A stretch of DNA of 64,000 bases from Moritella sp. JT01 (lineage in GTDB: Bacteria > Pseudomonadota > Gammaproteobacteria > Enterobacterales > Moritellaceae). Below the pieces are notes generated by a model. That model worked only from the letters and a program-made list of their open reading frames with translations, was not told the DNA's origin and did not search any database. The position numbers and the translations under genes were made by a program. Each line of letters opens with the position of its first letter. The first letter of the stretch is position 1. The stretch lies in contig NZ_LOCN01000011.1 of NCBI RefSeq assembly GCF_001574435.1, positions 147,297 through 211,296 on the forward strand, given 5' to 3'. This document shows positions 29,422-37,749 of the stretch, piece after piece.

Positions 29422-31332
29422 TTACTGTCCACTACGGTCCAATGCCCTAACCACTTCAGCCAAGCGTAGAATCTTTTGAATATCACCGCGATCAACTTTA
29501 TCTAATTCTCTAATATTTTCTGCAATATTGGCGCCGAAGGTCTCAGACGTTAATACGTCACTATCAATCACATGTTCAGCATTATATTCATCCTGACTGG
29601 CGTTATCGTCACTGCTTCTGTCGTCGAGCGTAAGTTCATCTGCCAGTTTTAATACTTCCTCGATAGAGGTTAAACCTTGTTTCGCAAAATCCAGCGCCGA
29701 AAGTACTAATGGTCGATAATATTTGGTTTTACGTGCTTCAATAGCAAACTCATCAGGTGCTTCACGTCGCAGTGCATCGCACATTGCATCATTGAGTTCT
29801 AATAATTCAAATACACCGATTCGGCCACGATAACCCGTATAGTTACAGCTTTGACAGCCCACACTGCGATAAAAATGAGCGTTCCCCAGTGGTTCTTTGG
29901 CTATTTTTTCTAAACAATATTGCTCACTACTGGCCAGATCATGAGTGCTTTTACATTGACTACATAATTTACGCACTAAGCGTTGTGCAACCACAGCGCG
30001 TAATGCAGCGCCAATTAAATAGCCTGGTGCGCCCATATCCATTAACCGCAATGCACAAGTAATCGCATCATTGGTATGCAGCGTTGATAACACCATGTGA
30101 CCCGTTAATGCACCTCGCAAACCAATTTCAGCCGTCTCTTTGTCACGCATTTCACCCACTAATAAAATATCAGGATCTTGACGTAAGCAAGTACGCAGAA
30201 TATGGGCAAAGTCCAAACCAATCTTAGGATTAACCTGCACTTGGCTGATCCGTGGTAAGCGGTATTCAACAGGATCTTCCACCGTAATAATCTTTTTACC
30301 GGGTTCGTTCAATTCACTTAAAGCCGCATATAATGTGGTTGTTTTACCGCTCCCCGTGGGCCCTGTCACCAATACCATGCCATGGGGACGACGGATCAAA
30401 CTACGTAAACGTTTAATTAACTCTGTTGGCATACCGGTATTTTCTAACTGGAAAACACCCGCGTCTTGATTAAGTAGACGCATGACGACTGATTCACCAT
30501 ACTGCACTGGCATGGTTGACATCCGCACATCAATCGATTGATTACGCACGTTTAAATTAAAACGACCATCTTGCGGTAAACGCTTTTCAGAAATGTCCAA
30601 ACCCGCCATTAATTTGAGACGTAATACCAATGCCGGTACGATTGCGACTTCATTAAGGATATTTTCTTGTAGCACACCATCAACACGTAAACGAATTCGT
30701 AACGCTTTTTCATCCGGTTCAATGTGGATATCTGATGCCCCAATTTGCACCGCATCTTCAAATACTGAATTAAGAAACTTAACCACGGTTGCTTCGTTAG
30801 ATCCATCATCTACATCACGAAATATATCGAACTCTTGTGTTGGTCTATGTTCATCTTCAAGTTGACCAGCAAACGCTTCAATATCTTTGGTTCGGCGATA
30901 TAAACGGTCATAAGCGGGTAATAATTGGCTTTCTCTGACGATGGCAAAGTCTAACTGGTAAAGAAAAAGTAAATTTGATATCGCTTCAACGGCATAAAGG
31001 TCAGCGGGATCACTCAATGCCACCGTTAAATTATTATCTTCAGATTTAACGACTAAAGCACGATGACGACGCGCATGTACTTCCGGTAATTTCAGTACCG
31101 TCTGCTGTGGAATATTTAATGCAGAAATATCTAAAAATGGAATATTTAACTGTTGGGATAAAAAGCTAAGCAGTTGCTCTTCAGTAATAAAACCTAAGTT
31201 GATCAGTGTCGAACCTAATTTTCCGCCACTACTACCTTGCTCTTTGAGTGCTAAACCAAGTTGCGCCTCACTGATAATGTTCTCACCAACAAGTAAATCA
31301 CCCAATCGTTGTTTTAATTTCAATTGTACCAT
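29422..31332 (-). CDS. mshE: MSHA pilus extension ATPase MshE
   Basis: GspE/PilB-type hexameric ATPase that drives pilus extension. The 636-residue protein begins with two tandem MshEN c-di-GMP-binding motifs (about residues 9-32 starting RLGDLLV, and 38-61 starting KLGSTLI). Later come Walker A GPTGSGKTT, Walker B DILLVGEMRD and a four-cysteine zinc motif (CSQC then CQSC). c-di-GMP binding by MshE is established in Vibrio. The C-terminus extends about 60 residues past the usual end with an acidic, serine-rich linker and a short helix. It overlaps the mshN stop by one base. Confidence 0.95.
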   Translation of the reverse strand: MVQLKLKQRLGDLLVGENIISEAQLGLALKEQGSSGGKLGSTLINLGFITEEQLLSFLSQQLNIPFLDISALNIPQQTVLKLPEVHARRHRALVVKSEDNNLTVALSDPADLYAVEAISNLLFLYQLDFAIVRESQLLPAYDRLYRRTKDIEAFAGQLEDEHRPTQEFDIFRDVDDGSNEATVVKFLNSVFEDAVQIGASDIHIEPDEKALRIRLRVDGVLQENILNEVAIVPALVLRLKLMAGLDISEKRLPQDGRFNLNVRNQSIDVRMSTMPVQYGESVVMRLLNQDAGVFQLENTGMPTELIKRLRSLIRRPHGMVLVTGPTGSGKTTTLYAALSELNEPGKKIITVEDPVEYRLPRISQVQVNPKIGLDFAHILRTCLRQDPDILLVGEMRDKETAEIGLRGALTGHMVLSTLHTNDAITCALRLMDMGAPGYLIGAALRAVVAQRLVRKLCSQCKSTHDLASSEQYCLEKIAKEPLGNAHFYRSVGCQSCNYTGYRGRIGVFELLELNDAMCDALRREAPDEFAIEARKTKYYRPLVLSALDFAKQGLTSIEEVLKLADELTLDDRSSDDNASQDEYNAEHVIDSDVLTSETFGANIAENIRELDKVDRGDIQKILRLAEVVRALDRSGQ

Positions 31333-32477
31333 TACTGTTTCTCCAACTGGGTAATACGCGCATTAATATAATTACGTGAAGAAGTAGATAACTGCCCCAT
31401 GTTTTGTGCGGTGTGATAAGCCGTTAATGCTAATCGGACTTGCTGCGCTTTGTCGGCAGAAATACCCAGTCCTAACCACCATTTAGCCCGGTTCGGTTCA
31501 TAGTTGGTCAATTTCTTATACGCAATTAATGCTGTATCTAAATCACCTAGACTTTGTGCTAAACCTGCAAGCATGGCGTAGTAATCGACATTGCCGTCAA
31601 TCTCGGGCTGGTGTGGCTTAAGATAATAATAAGCTTGTTGTTTATCTTTATTCTTTAAATAAATACGCGCTAACATTAGGCGAAAATTCGTGTATTCAGG
31701 TGATACACTTAAACCTTCTTGTAACAAGGTGACTGCCGATTGCGTACGTTGCTCACCGTATAAAATCGCAGATAGTTTTTCTCGAGATAGGTCATGTTGC
31801 TTATCCAACGTCAACACTTTGCTAAATAGCTGTTTGGCACGTGCTTTATCACCAGCAAGTAATGCAGCTTCTGCTTGTTTCGCATATAACTGAGCTTGCT
31901 GTACAGGCGTACGGGTAATCGCCTTAATTGAAATTATATTTTCTTTCTCAGCGTCATCGTTAGATGAAATCGCAATGCTTTGTATTGCAGTGACTAAAGG
32001 CTTCACCTTAGCGGGTGTTGGCGCTTTGGCTTCAATGTGAACGACCTTAGCAACCCGCGTAACAGGCAACGCGATTGGTTGCGCCGCACTTACCGTTACT
32101 TTCTTTACGACAGGGCTAACGACGACCGGTTTTTCGAGTAAGTGATTCGTGATCACCTTTTCATTTACGTCATGCTGATTTGTATTTACACGCACAACTG
32201 TCTTCACTTGTTCAGATTGTATGTGTACTTTTTCTGATATCGCAGGTAATGCACCCGCGTTTGCAACCGGAGCGACTAAAACTGTCATATTTTGTTTTTG
32301 GACAAATAGATAAGCAGCAAGTAGCCCCATCATTACAATCGCGATAAGTAAGCAAATAATGACATTATTATTACGTGCTGGCGCGGTAACAACGACTGCA
32401 CCACGTTGCTCAGGTTGTATTTGTTGTTGCTGGACACCTTTATCTAGCCCTTGTAGCATTTGATTAATAACACTCAC
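31332..32477 (-). CDS. mshN: MSHA biogenesis TPR protein MshN
   Basis: Inner-membrane protein with a single transmembrane helix (about residues 42-60, VIICLLIAIVMMGLLAAYLF) and a periplasmic tetratricopeptide-repeat region (about 200-375). MshN proteins commonly open MSVINQMLxxLDxR; the match here starts at a GTG at 32477, giving 381 residues, with the start overlapping the mshM stop (GTGA). A TTG eight codons upstream is also open. TPR proteins of this kind support pilus assembly and secretin interaction. A repeat-poor Ala/Val/Lys linker (about 65-180) joins the helix to the TPRs. Confidence 0.88.
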   Translation of the reverse strand: MSVINQMLQGLDKGVQQQQIQPEQRGAVVVTAPARNNNVIICLLIAIVMMGLLAAYLFVQKQNMTVLVAPVANAGALPAISEKVHIQSEQVKTVVRVNTNQHDVNEKVITNHLLEKPVVVSPVVKKVTVSAAQPIALPVTRVAKVVHIEAKAPTPAKVKPLVTAIQSIAISSNDDAEKENIISIKAITRTPVQQAQLYAKQAEAALLAGDKARAKQLFSKVLTLDKQHDLSREKLSAILYGEQRTQSAVTLLQEGLSVSPEYTNFRLMLARIYLKNKDKQQAYYYLKPHQPEIDGNVDYYAMLAGLAQSLGDLDTALIAYKKLTNYEPNRAKWWLGLGISADKAQQVRLALTAYHTAQNMGQLSTSSRNYINARITQLEKQ

Positions 32478-33370
32478 AACATTGATTCTCCAAACCAGCA
32501 AATAACTAATATCATCTCAATAACAAGAACACTGGCTAAGATCGGCAAACGTAAGCTACGTTGCTGAATTGCACTTTCGGTGTCTTTAATGGCAAGTTTA
32601 ACCAATTTCGCACTGACCTTACGATCGTTCAAACCATAACTTAACATTAAACACTTATTAGCTAACACATTGATTAACCTTGGTATACCACCACTTGCTT
32701 GGTGTAACATGCGTAATGCGCGAGGTTCGAATAAAGGCGCACCACGATAGCCAGACACAGTAAGACGATGTTCAACATAACTCGCCGTTTCATTAATAAG
32801 TAACGGGCGAAGTTGGTACGAAAAGGTAATACGTTGGCGTAATTGACGTAAGTTATCTTGCTTTAATCGCGTGTCTAACTCAGGTTGGCCAAACAACACC
32901 ACTTGCATTAATTTCTTACTTTCAGTTTCTAAATTACTGATTAAACGTAACGCTTCGAGCGTTTCATGAGGTAGCATTTGCGCTTCATCAATCAATAAGA
33001 CGACTTGTTTTTCTTCTGCCGAAAGTGCAATTAATTGATGATTAAGCGCTTCTGTTAATTTGTGTTGATCCAAACTGGCATCAATACCGAGTTCACTGGC
33101 AACCGCAGCACGCATTTCATTGGGTGTTAAGTACGGATTAGGTAAATAGGCGATCACATAGCCATCGCCTAGTTCATTGAGTAATTTACGACAGATAAGC
33201 GTCTTACCCGTCCCCACTTCCCCGGTCACTTTGATAAAACCTTCACCACTTGCCAGTGCGGTAGTCAGAACCTGTAATGCTTCAAAGTGCGGTACCAAGG
33301 GGTGATAAAACTGCGTATTTGGCGTCAGACCAAATGGTACTTCCGTCAAACCAAAATGCGCGTTATACAT
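32474..33370 (-). CDS. mshM: MSHA biogenesis ATPase MshM (ExeA-like)
   Basis: AAA-type ATPase of the ExeA/GspA group, 298 residues. Walker A is GEVGTGKT (about residues 47-54), Walker B is VVLLIDEAQ, and there is a C-terminal transmembrane segment (about 275-293). It starts MYNAHFGLTEVPFGLTPNTQFY, the family opening. ExeA-like ATPases help place the secretin through peptidoglycan; this role is a family-level inference. It overlaps mshL by one base and mshN by four. Confidence 0.93.
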   Translation of the reverse strand: MYNAHFGLTEVPFGLTPNTQFYHPLVPHFEALQVLTTALASGEGFIKVTGEVGTGKTLICRKLLNELGDGYVIAYLPNPYLTPNEMRAAVASELGIDASLDQHKLTEALNHQLIALSAEEKQVVLLIDEAQMLPHETLEALRLISNLETESKKLMQVVLFGQPELDTRLKQDNLRQLRQRITFSYQLRPLLINETASYVEHRLTVSGYRGAPLFEPRALRMLHQASGGIPRLINVLANKCLMLSYGLNDRKVSAKLVKLAIKDTESAIQQRSLRLPILASVLVIEMILVICWFGESML

Positions 33371-34989
33371 TAGTTTTTCTCATTTTTTTGTTCTGTTGGA
33401 TACCACTGTTCAAGTAATTCAGCTGAACGTTCCAACTCTAAGCGCCATGTATTTTGGTCAACAACCACTGGTTTAATTAAAATAATTAACTCTGTTTTTT
33501 GTACTGATTGCGAACGATGAGTAAAGAGTTCACCTAACCAAGGGATATCTCCCAAGAAAGGCACTTTCGACACCAAATCTTTATTCGCGGTTTTCATCAA
33601 ACCACCAATAACAATAATTTCACCACTTTTCGCTTTCACAACGGTATCCGTTTCACGTACCTCACTTTTTGCCAATGGAAGTATAATTGATTTACCGTCA
33701 CCTGATGAGATCGTTTTAATCGAATCGCTTACTTCAATAATCGATGGGTGTACATGTAATAACACACCACCATCACTGTCAATTTGCGGCGTTACATCGA
33801 GGGCGATGCCAGAGAAAAACGGTGTTATCTCAACATTTTGTTCTACCCGATCATTTTCTGTTGATGTTGATCTTGATGTACTATAACCCGTCACAAAATA
33901 TTCATCTCGACCAACTTTAATCACCGCTTTCTGATTATTTAACGCTGTAACACGTGGACTAGATAATACATTTACATCACCTTGCGTTTTTAACAAATTG
34001 ATTGCTGCACTAAAGTCACTACCCGCTAAGGTCAATACACCACCACCAGAAGCTATGTCTGTGATATCAGAAACATTAAATTTAAACGATGAATCCGTTG
34101 CAACATTCGAATTATTCACATTCCAATCAATACCTTGCTCGTAACCGTCATTTAACGTCACTTCCATGATCTTCACTTCAAGCAATACTTGACGTTGTAA
34201 GTGTTCCTCAGCTTTAGCTAAAAAGTCTTTTATCTTACGAATGTCTTTCGGGTAGCCATGTACGGTAACCAAACCTGCTTGCGGACTAATCACAACTTGG
34301 GTATTTCGTTCATTTGCCGTTAGAGCCTGTAATGTATTTTCTAATTCTGCCCAGTAATCAGTGTCCGTTTGCGTCGATATCTCAGTACCTTTATTCGTTG
34401 TTGACGATGATGAATCATCATCGTCACCGTCTGACGAACTACTGCCCGACGAGCCATTATCGGTTAGATAACCAGAACTAATTGAACTGTTTGATAAACC
34501 ATTACGCTTCATCAATAAGTAGTTCATCGGTATAATTTCGGTACGTAGTCCCGCCCCATTTACCCGATAGGTATTACCATGACGTTTGATATCATAACCA
34601 TACATATCCGCAACAGCGTCCATGGTTTCAGCGATCGTGACATCATTTAATACCACAGTGACACGGCCCGACACGTCAGGACTCACAATAAGATTATATT
34701 TAGTACCCTTAAGCAGGGATCCAAAGAACTGGCGTGCCGACACTAATTTAGCAGCAATGTCCATACGCGGTTCAATAACAGGTGTATTCAAACTGTCATT
34801 ACCGTCGAATCCAGGTAACAGTTCAGCATTGACATCATCAGGCACCGTCCAAGCTTGTGATTGAGCGTCTGCACGATCAAGCTCTGCTTGAATTGATTCT
34901 TTAATGACTACAGGCTCAAGTGAACTACGTGTTGTTTCACAACCCGTTAAAAACACACCTAAAATAATAGCAAGATACAACTTGTTCAT
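33370..34989 (-). CDS. mshL: MSHA outer-membrane secretin MshL
   Basis: Secretin forming the outer-membrane pore for the pilus, 539 residues. It is a lipoprotein: the signal ends at LTGC (Cys17). An N0/N1 region (about 70-270) precedes the secretin domain (about 340-530), which ends in the VPFLGDIPWLGELFTHRSQS signature and ILIKPVVV. A Ser/Asp-rich low-complexity linker (SGSSSSDGDDDDSSSS) lies near residue 190 between the N0 and N1 parts. It starts 15 bases after mshK, in the normal order. Confidence 0.95.
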   Translation of the reverse strand: MNKLYLAIILGVFLTGCETTRSSLEPVVIKESIQAELDRADAQSQAWTVPDDVNAELLPGFDGNDSLNTPVIEPRMDIAAKLVSARQFFGSLLKGTKYNLIVSPDVSGRVTVVLNDVTIAETMDAVADMYGYDIKRHGNTYRVNGAGLRTEIIPMNYLLMKRNGLSNSSISSGYLTDNGSSGSSSSDGDDDDSSSSTTNKGTEISTQTDTDYWAELENTLQALTANERNTQVVISPQAGLVTVHGYPKDIRKIKDFLAKAEEHLQRQVLLEVKIMEVTLNDGYEQGIDWNVNNSNVATDSSFKFNVSDITDIASGGGVLTLAGSDFSAAINLLKTQGDVNVLSSPRVTALNNQKAVIKVGRDEYFVTGYSTSRSTSTENDRVEQNVEITPFFSGIALDVTPQIDSDGGVLLHVHPSIIEVSDSIKTISSGDGKSIILPLAKSEVRETDTVVKAKSGEIIVIGGLMKTANKDLVSKVPFLGDIPWLGELFTHRSQSVQKTELIILIKPVVVDQNTWRLELERSAELLEQWYPTEQKNEKN

Positions 34990-35004
34990 AATTAAATTTG
35001 AGCC

Positions 35005-35349
35005 CTAATGTTTAATTTCACTGCCAAATAATGACAATCTAAATTCTTTATCGTTACGTACAAAATACACAAAGTCAGTGGTAACACGGCGTACTTTGAA
35101 GCCTGAAACCCAGCTTCCCGCTTGCACCTCTTTGTCATTCATGATCGCAATATATGTCTGATCACGCACAAAAATGGCCTGTAAAGTCGGAATACGTACT
35201 TTAGCCTTAGCTTGACGACGAATGACAGGCTCTACCGCCCCCCAAGGACCCGTTGGATCATCGAGTACATTACCGTTAATCACACCTTGTCCCGCTTGCG
35301 CAATACCAGCACTCAATAGAATGAATATTGGCAGTAATAATTTAACCAC
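35005..35349 (-). CDS. mshK: MSHA biogenesis protein MshK (PilP-like)
   Basis: Small periplasmic protein, 114 residues from a GTG start at 35349. That start has an AAGGA ribosome-binding site 8 bases away and overlaps mshJ by 8 bases; a GTG seven codons earlier is open but poorly placed. It has a signal peptide (MVKLLLPIFILLSAGIAQA) followed by a short beta domain (TLQAIFVRDQTYIAIMND). It resembles the PilP-type secretin partner and lies between mshJ and mshL as expected. MshK sequences are weakly conserved. Confidence 0.82.
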   Translation of the reverse strand: MVKLLLPIFILLSAGIAQAGQGVINGNVLDDPTGPWGAVEPVIRRQAKAKVRIPTLQAIFVRDQTYIAIMNDKEVQAGSWVSGFKVRRVTTDFVYFVRNDKEFRLSLFGSEIKH

Positions 35350-36106
35350 GAATAAATTCCTTATTAACACTCAAGGTATAAATCTCCATCACTACCTGCG
35401 CGGTTGGGTAGTCTTGTATTTGATAATCAAAGACCTCCCAATAGAATTTCTTGGGTAACTGTTCAATGCGGGTTAAATAGGCTTGAATATTAAAAAATGA
35501 CCCCGTCATCGTTATACGTAAACCATGTCGATAAAGTAATACCTCCGACTCATCCGTGACGGTTATCGATGTTTCATCACTCTTAATGATATCATCCACA
35601 TTCAGATCTTGGCCGCTCGCACTCGAAAATTTAGGTTTGGCCTTCTCTTCGACCTTTTCAAGCGCGTTATTATTACCGGTTAGCGTCGTCACAGGCAATG
35701 ACTCAATCGATATCAACTTCACGTTCTTGGCGCGGCTTAATACATCACCCAATACCAAAGCCATTTGATTTGAGTTAATTAAGTCGGCCGTTAAATCGGT
35801 TAATTTACCATTTGCCTTATTAAATTCGGATTCAGCACGCGCAATACGTAACTGAACGACTTTATTTGGGTCACTCGCTAATGCTTGCAATAATTCTGCT
35901 TTATCAAATTCATATTGTTGTTGCTGCTGCTGCAAAGAAGCCAGTTTTGACTGTGATTTTTGATTTTGTAAATAAACCGGTTCTAACCAAAAACTATAAA
36001 TAAGATAAACAATCGCGATCAACAGCGAGCCAACCAGTAATAAACGCTCACGCATTGATAATAAAGTAAACTTAGCTTTCATTGTAAGCCAATGTTGCTG
36101 CATCAT
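35342..36106 (-). CDS. mshJ: MSHA biogenesis protein MshJ (PilO-like)
   Basis: Bitopic inner-membrane protein, 254 residues, with an N-terminal transmembrane helix (about 22-42). A coiled coil follows (about 50-100, rich in Gln, Leu and Lys), then a ferredoxin-like periplasmic domain. This is the PilO/GspM arrangement that forms the alignment subcomplex with MshI2 and MshK. A glutamine run (LQQQQQQYEF) lies in the coiled coil. It overlaps the preceding gene by four bases. Confidence 0.87.
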   Translation of the reverse strand: MMQQHWLTMKAKFTLLSMRERLLLVGSLLIAIVYLIYSFWLEPVYLQNQKSQSKLASLQQQQQQYEFDKAELLQALASDPNKVVQLRIARAESEFNKANGKLTDLTADLINSNQMALVLGDVLSRAKNVKLISIESLPVTTLTGNNNALEKVEEKAKPKFSSASGQDLNVDDIIKSDETSITVTDESEVLLYRHGLRITMTGSFFNIQAYLTRIEQLPKKFYWEVFDYQIQDYPTAQVVMEIYTLSVNKEFIRG

Positions 36107-36705
36107 TCACTAACCTCCACAACGAGTTGGTTAGTTAAAGTGAATGCGATCACATCATCACTATTTCGATTAATATTTAATAAGTTAAACTCTCGACCTT
36201 GTAATGATTTACCCTGTGAGAATTTACGGATCCAACGAGGTATCGCTTCATGTGTTCTTGCTATCCCCGTCAGCGTCATACGATCACCGGATAATCGTAT
36301 TTGATTTAAACGAATATCTCTATCGCGTTGTAGTGCTAAATCAGACATTAAAATAGCAAAACCACTTGATTGTACTAATGCTAAATCGGATAGCTGCACC
36401 AATAATTCATCACGGTATTGTAAACGTGTTCGTAACCGAGCTAATTGTTGGATTAACGCCGGATTTTGAACATGCAGTGATACTTGATTAGATAAATCAG
36501 CCACTTCAGCTTCTTGTTCAATCAATTGATTTTTTGCCCATTTAACTTTCTGCTCTAATACAGCCTTGTCATTCTCAGCCATATAAACAAGTGCTAACAT
36601 CACCACAAGCGCACTAGTGATAGCGACCACCGCTTGCATTAATGTTAAATATTCTTTTTTTGGCTTAAACGCCTGAGTATATAAATTTACGCGATTTTTC
36701 ATCAC
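36103..36705 (-). CDS. MSHA biogenesis protein MshI2 (PilN-like)
   Basis: Bitopic inner-membrane protein, 200 residues, with a short cytoplasmic N-terminus containing the conserved NLYTQAFKPKKEYL. This is the peptide that in PilN-type proteins docks onto the PilM-like partner. A transmembrane helix follows (about 24-44), then a coiled coil and a ferredoxin-like domain. It lies between the PilM-like mshI and PilO-like mshJ and overlaps both by four bases, so the three form the assembly platform. Confidence 0.88.
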   Translation of the reverse strand: MMKNRVNLYTQAFKPKKEYLTLMQAVVAITSALVVMLALVYMAENDKAVLEQKVKWAKNQLIEQEAEVADLSNQVSLHVQNPALIQQLARLRTRLQYRDELLVQLSDLALVQSSGFAILMSDLALQRDRDIRLNQIRLSGDRMTLTGIARTHEAIPRWIRKFSQGKSLQGREFNLLNINRNSDDVIAFTLTNQLVVEVSE

Positions 36706-37595
36706 AATTTTTCCAAAGCGCCGCCAATGGCAGGTAAGAAACCAGTATCAATATGTTCACTAATATAGGCATGCTTTAATGAAATAACAGGGATAGTAAA
36801 ATTAAGCTGTAAACGTGCAATTAGCGGCTCTAAACTAGTACTCGGTAAGGCTAAATTAATTTCTTTCACTTCCGGTAATTTCAATTGGCTTACCGCAAAG
36901 TCAGCTGAGCGTTGAATCTCTAAGCTAAAGTTATCTAACAACGAAGTATCAAGCTCATGCTCTTTTAGATCCCGTAATCGAGAAAAACCACGTAAACGGC
37001 GCGAGAAATAAACTTGGTTATCGTGGATAATCGTCAAATTTACTTCTTGATAATCCTGTTGAGCAATTAACATTTGTGTACTTTTTCGATTCGCATCAGC
37101 ACTGGTATTAAATAAGTTTGCCGTCGCTAACTCCTCAATACCAATCGTAAGCAGCTCAAGTTTTGCTTGCTGTATTGCAGTAACAATTAATTCCACGAGA
37201 CTTTTCGCACAATAAACGAGGTTAATCTTATTCTGATTAGGCACCGAAAAATAATCGAATACCACGGTATCAATAGACTCACTGATAAACTCTTTCGCAA
37301 TGAAAGGCAATGTACTGGCAATTTCATCATCAGGGACACTTGGCTTATCAATTTGTAATAATTGATACAGTTGATTTGATAGCACAACATGGCAAGTGGA
37401 TGCCTGTAGGTTGTGTTTCGATATCATGCTATTCAGTGTTTTAACAAGTTCAGATACATCACCAAATGCGCTTGAATCAAGTATCGAAATCGTGTCATTG
37501 CCTGCCGATAATGCACAGATATCCACACGCTGTTTAGCAATGAAAATACCCAGTTTTGTTGGTATATTTCGATTTTTTAACCAGGGTATACGCAT
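36702..37595 (-). CDS. mshI: MSHA biogenesis protein MshI (PilM-like)
   Basis: Cytoplasmic actin-fold protein of 297 residues resembling PilM, though with divergent nucleotide motifs. It opens MRIPWLKNRNIPTKLGIFIAKQRVDICAL and includes LSNQLYQLLQIDKPSVPDDE. It binds the MshI2 N-terminal peptide and links the inner-membrane complex to the ATPase. It is the first gene of the locus and lies about 150 bases downstream of csrD on the same strand. That gap probably carries the locus promoter, though I could not define one. Confidence 0.9.
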   Translation of the reverse strand: MRIPWLKNRNIPTKLGIFIAKQRVDICALSAGNDTISILDSSAFGDVSELVKTLNSMISKHNLQASTCHVVLSNQLYQLLQIDKPSVPDDEIASTLPFIAKEFISESIDTVVFDYFSVPNQNKINLVYCAKSLVELIVTAIQQAKLELLTIGIEELATANLFNTSADANRKSTQMLIAQQDYQEVNLTIIHDNQVYFSRRLRGFSRLRDLKEHELDTSLLDNFSLEIQRSADFAVSQLKLPEVKEINLALPSTSLEPLIARLQLNFTIPVISLKHAYISEHIDTGFLPAIGGALEKL

Positions 37596-37749
37596 AAAAA
37601 CTCTGTCGCACCTAAATAAATGAATAATGGCTTATAAATTATGACAACGACTATCATACTTTAAACGGCATTAAGTAGTAAGCAAAGTGTGAGATTAGCA
37701 CCATAATTTCACCAATAAACAACGAAAGTATCACACTAAAGTCACGTTA

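Noticed and set aside
37640..37749. CRP-like site (TGTGA and CACAC) between csrD and mshI
   Set aside because: Only one half-site matches; the second arm is out of register.
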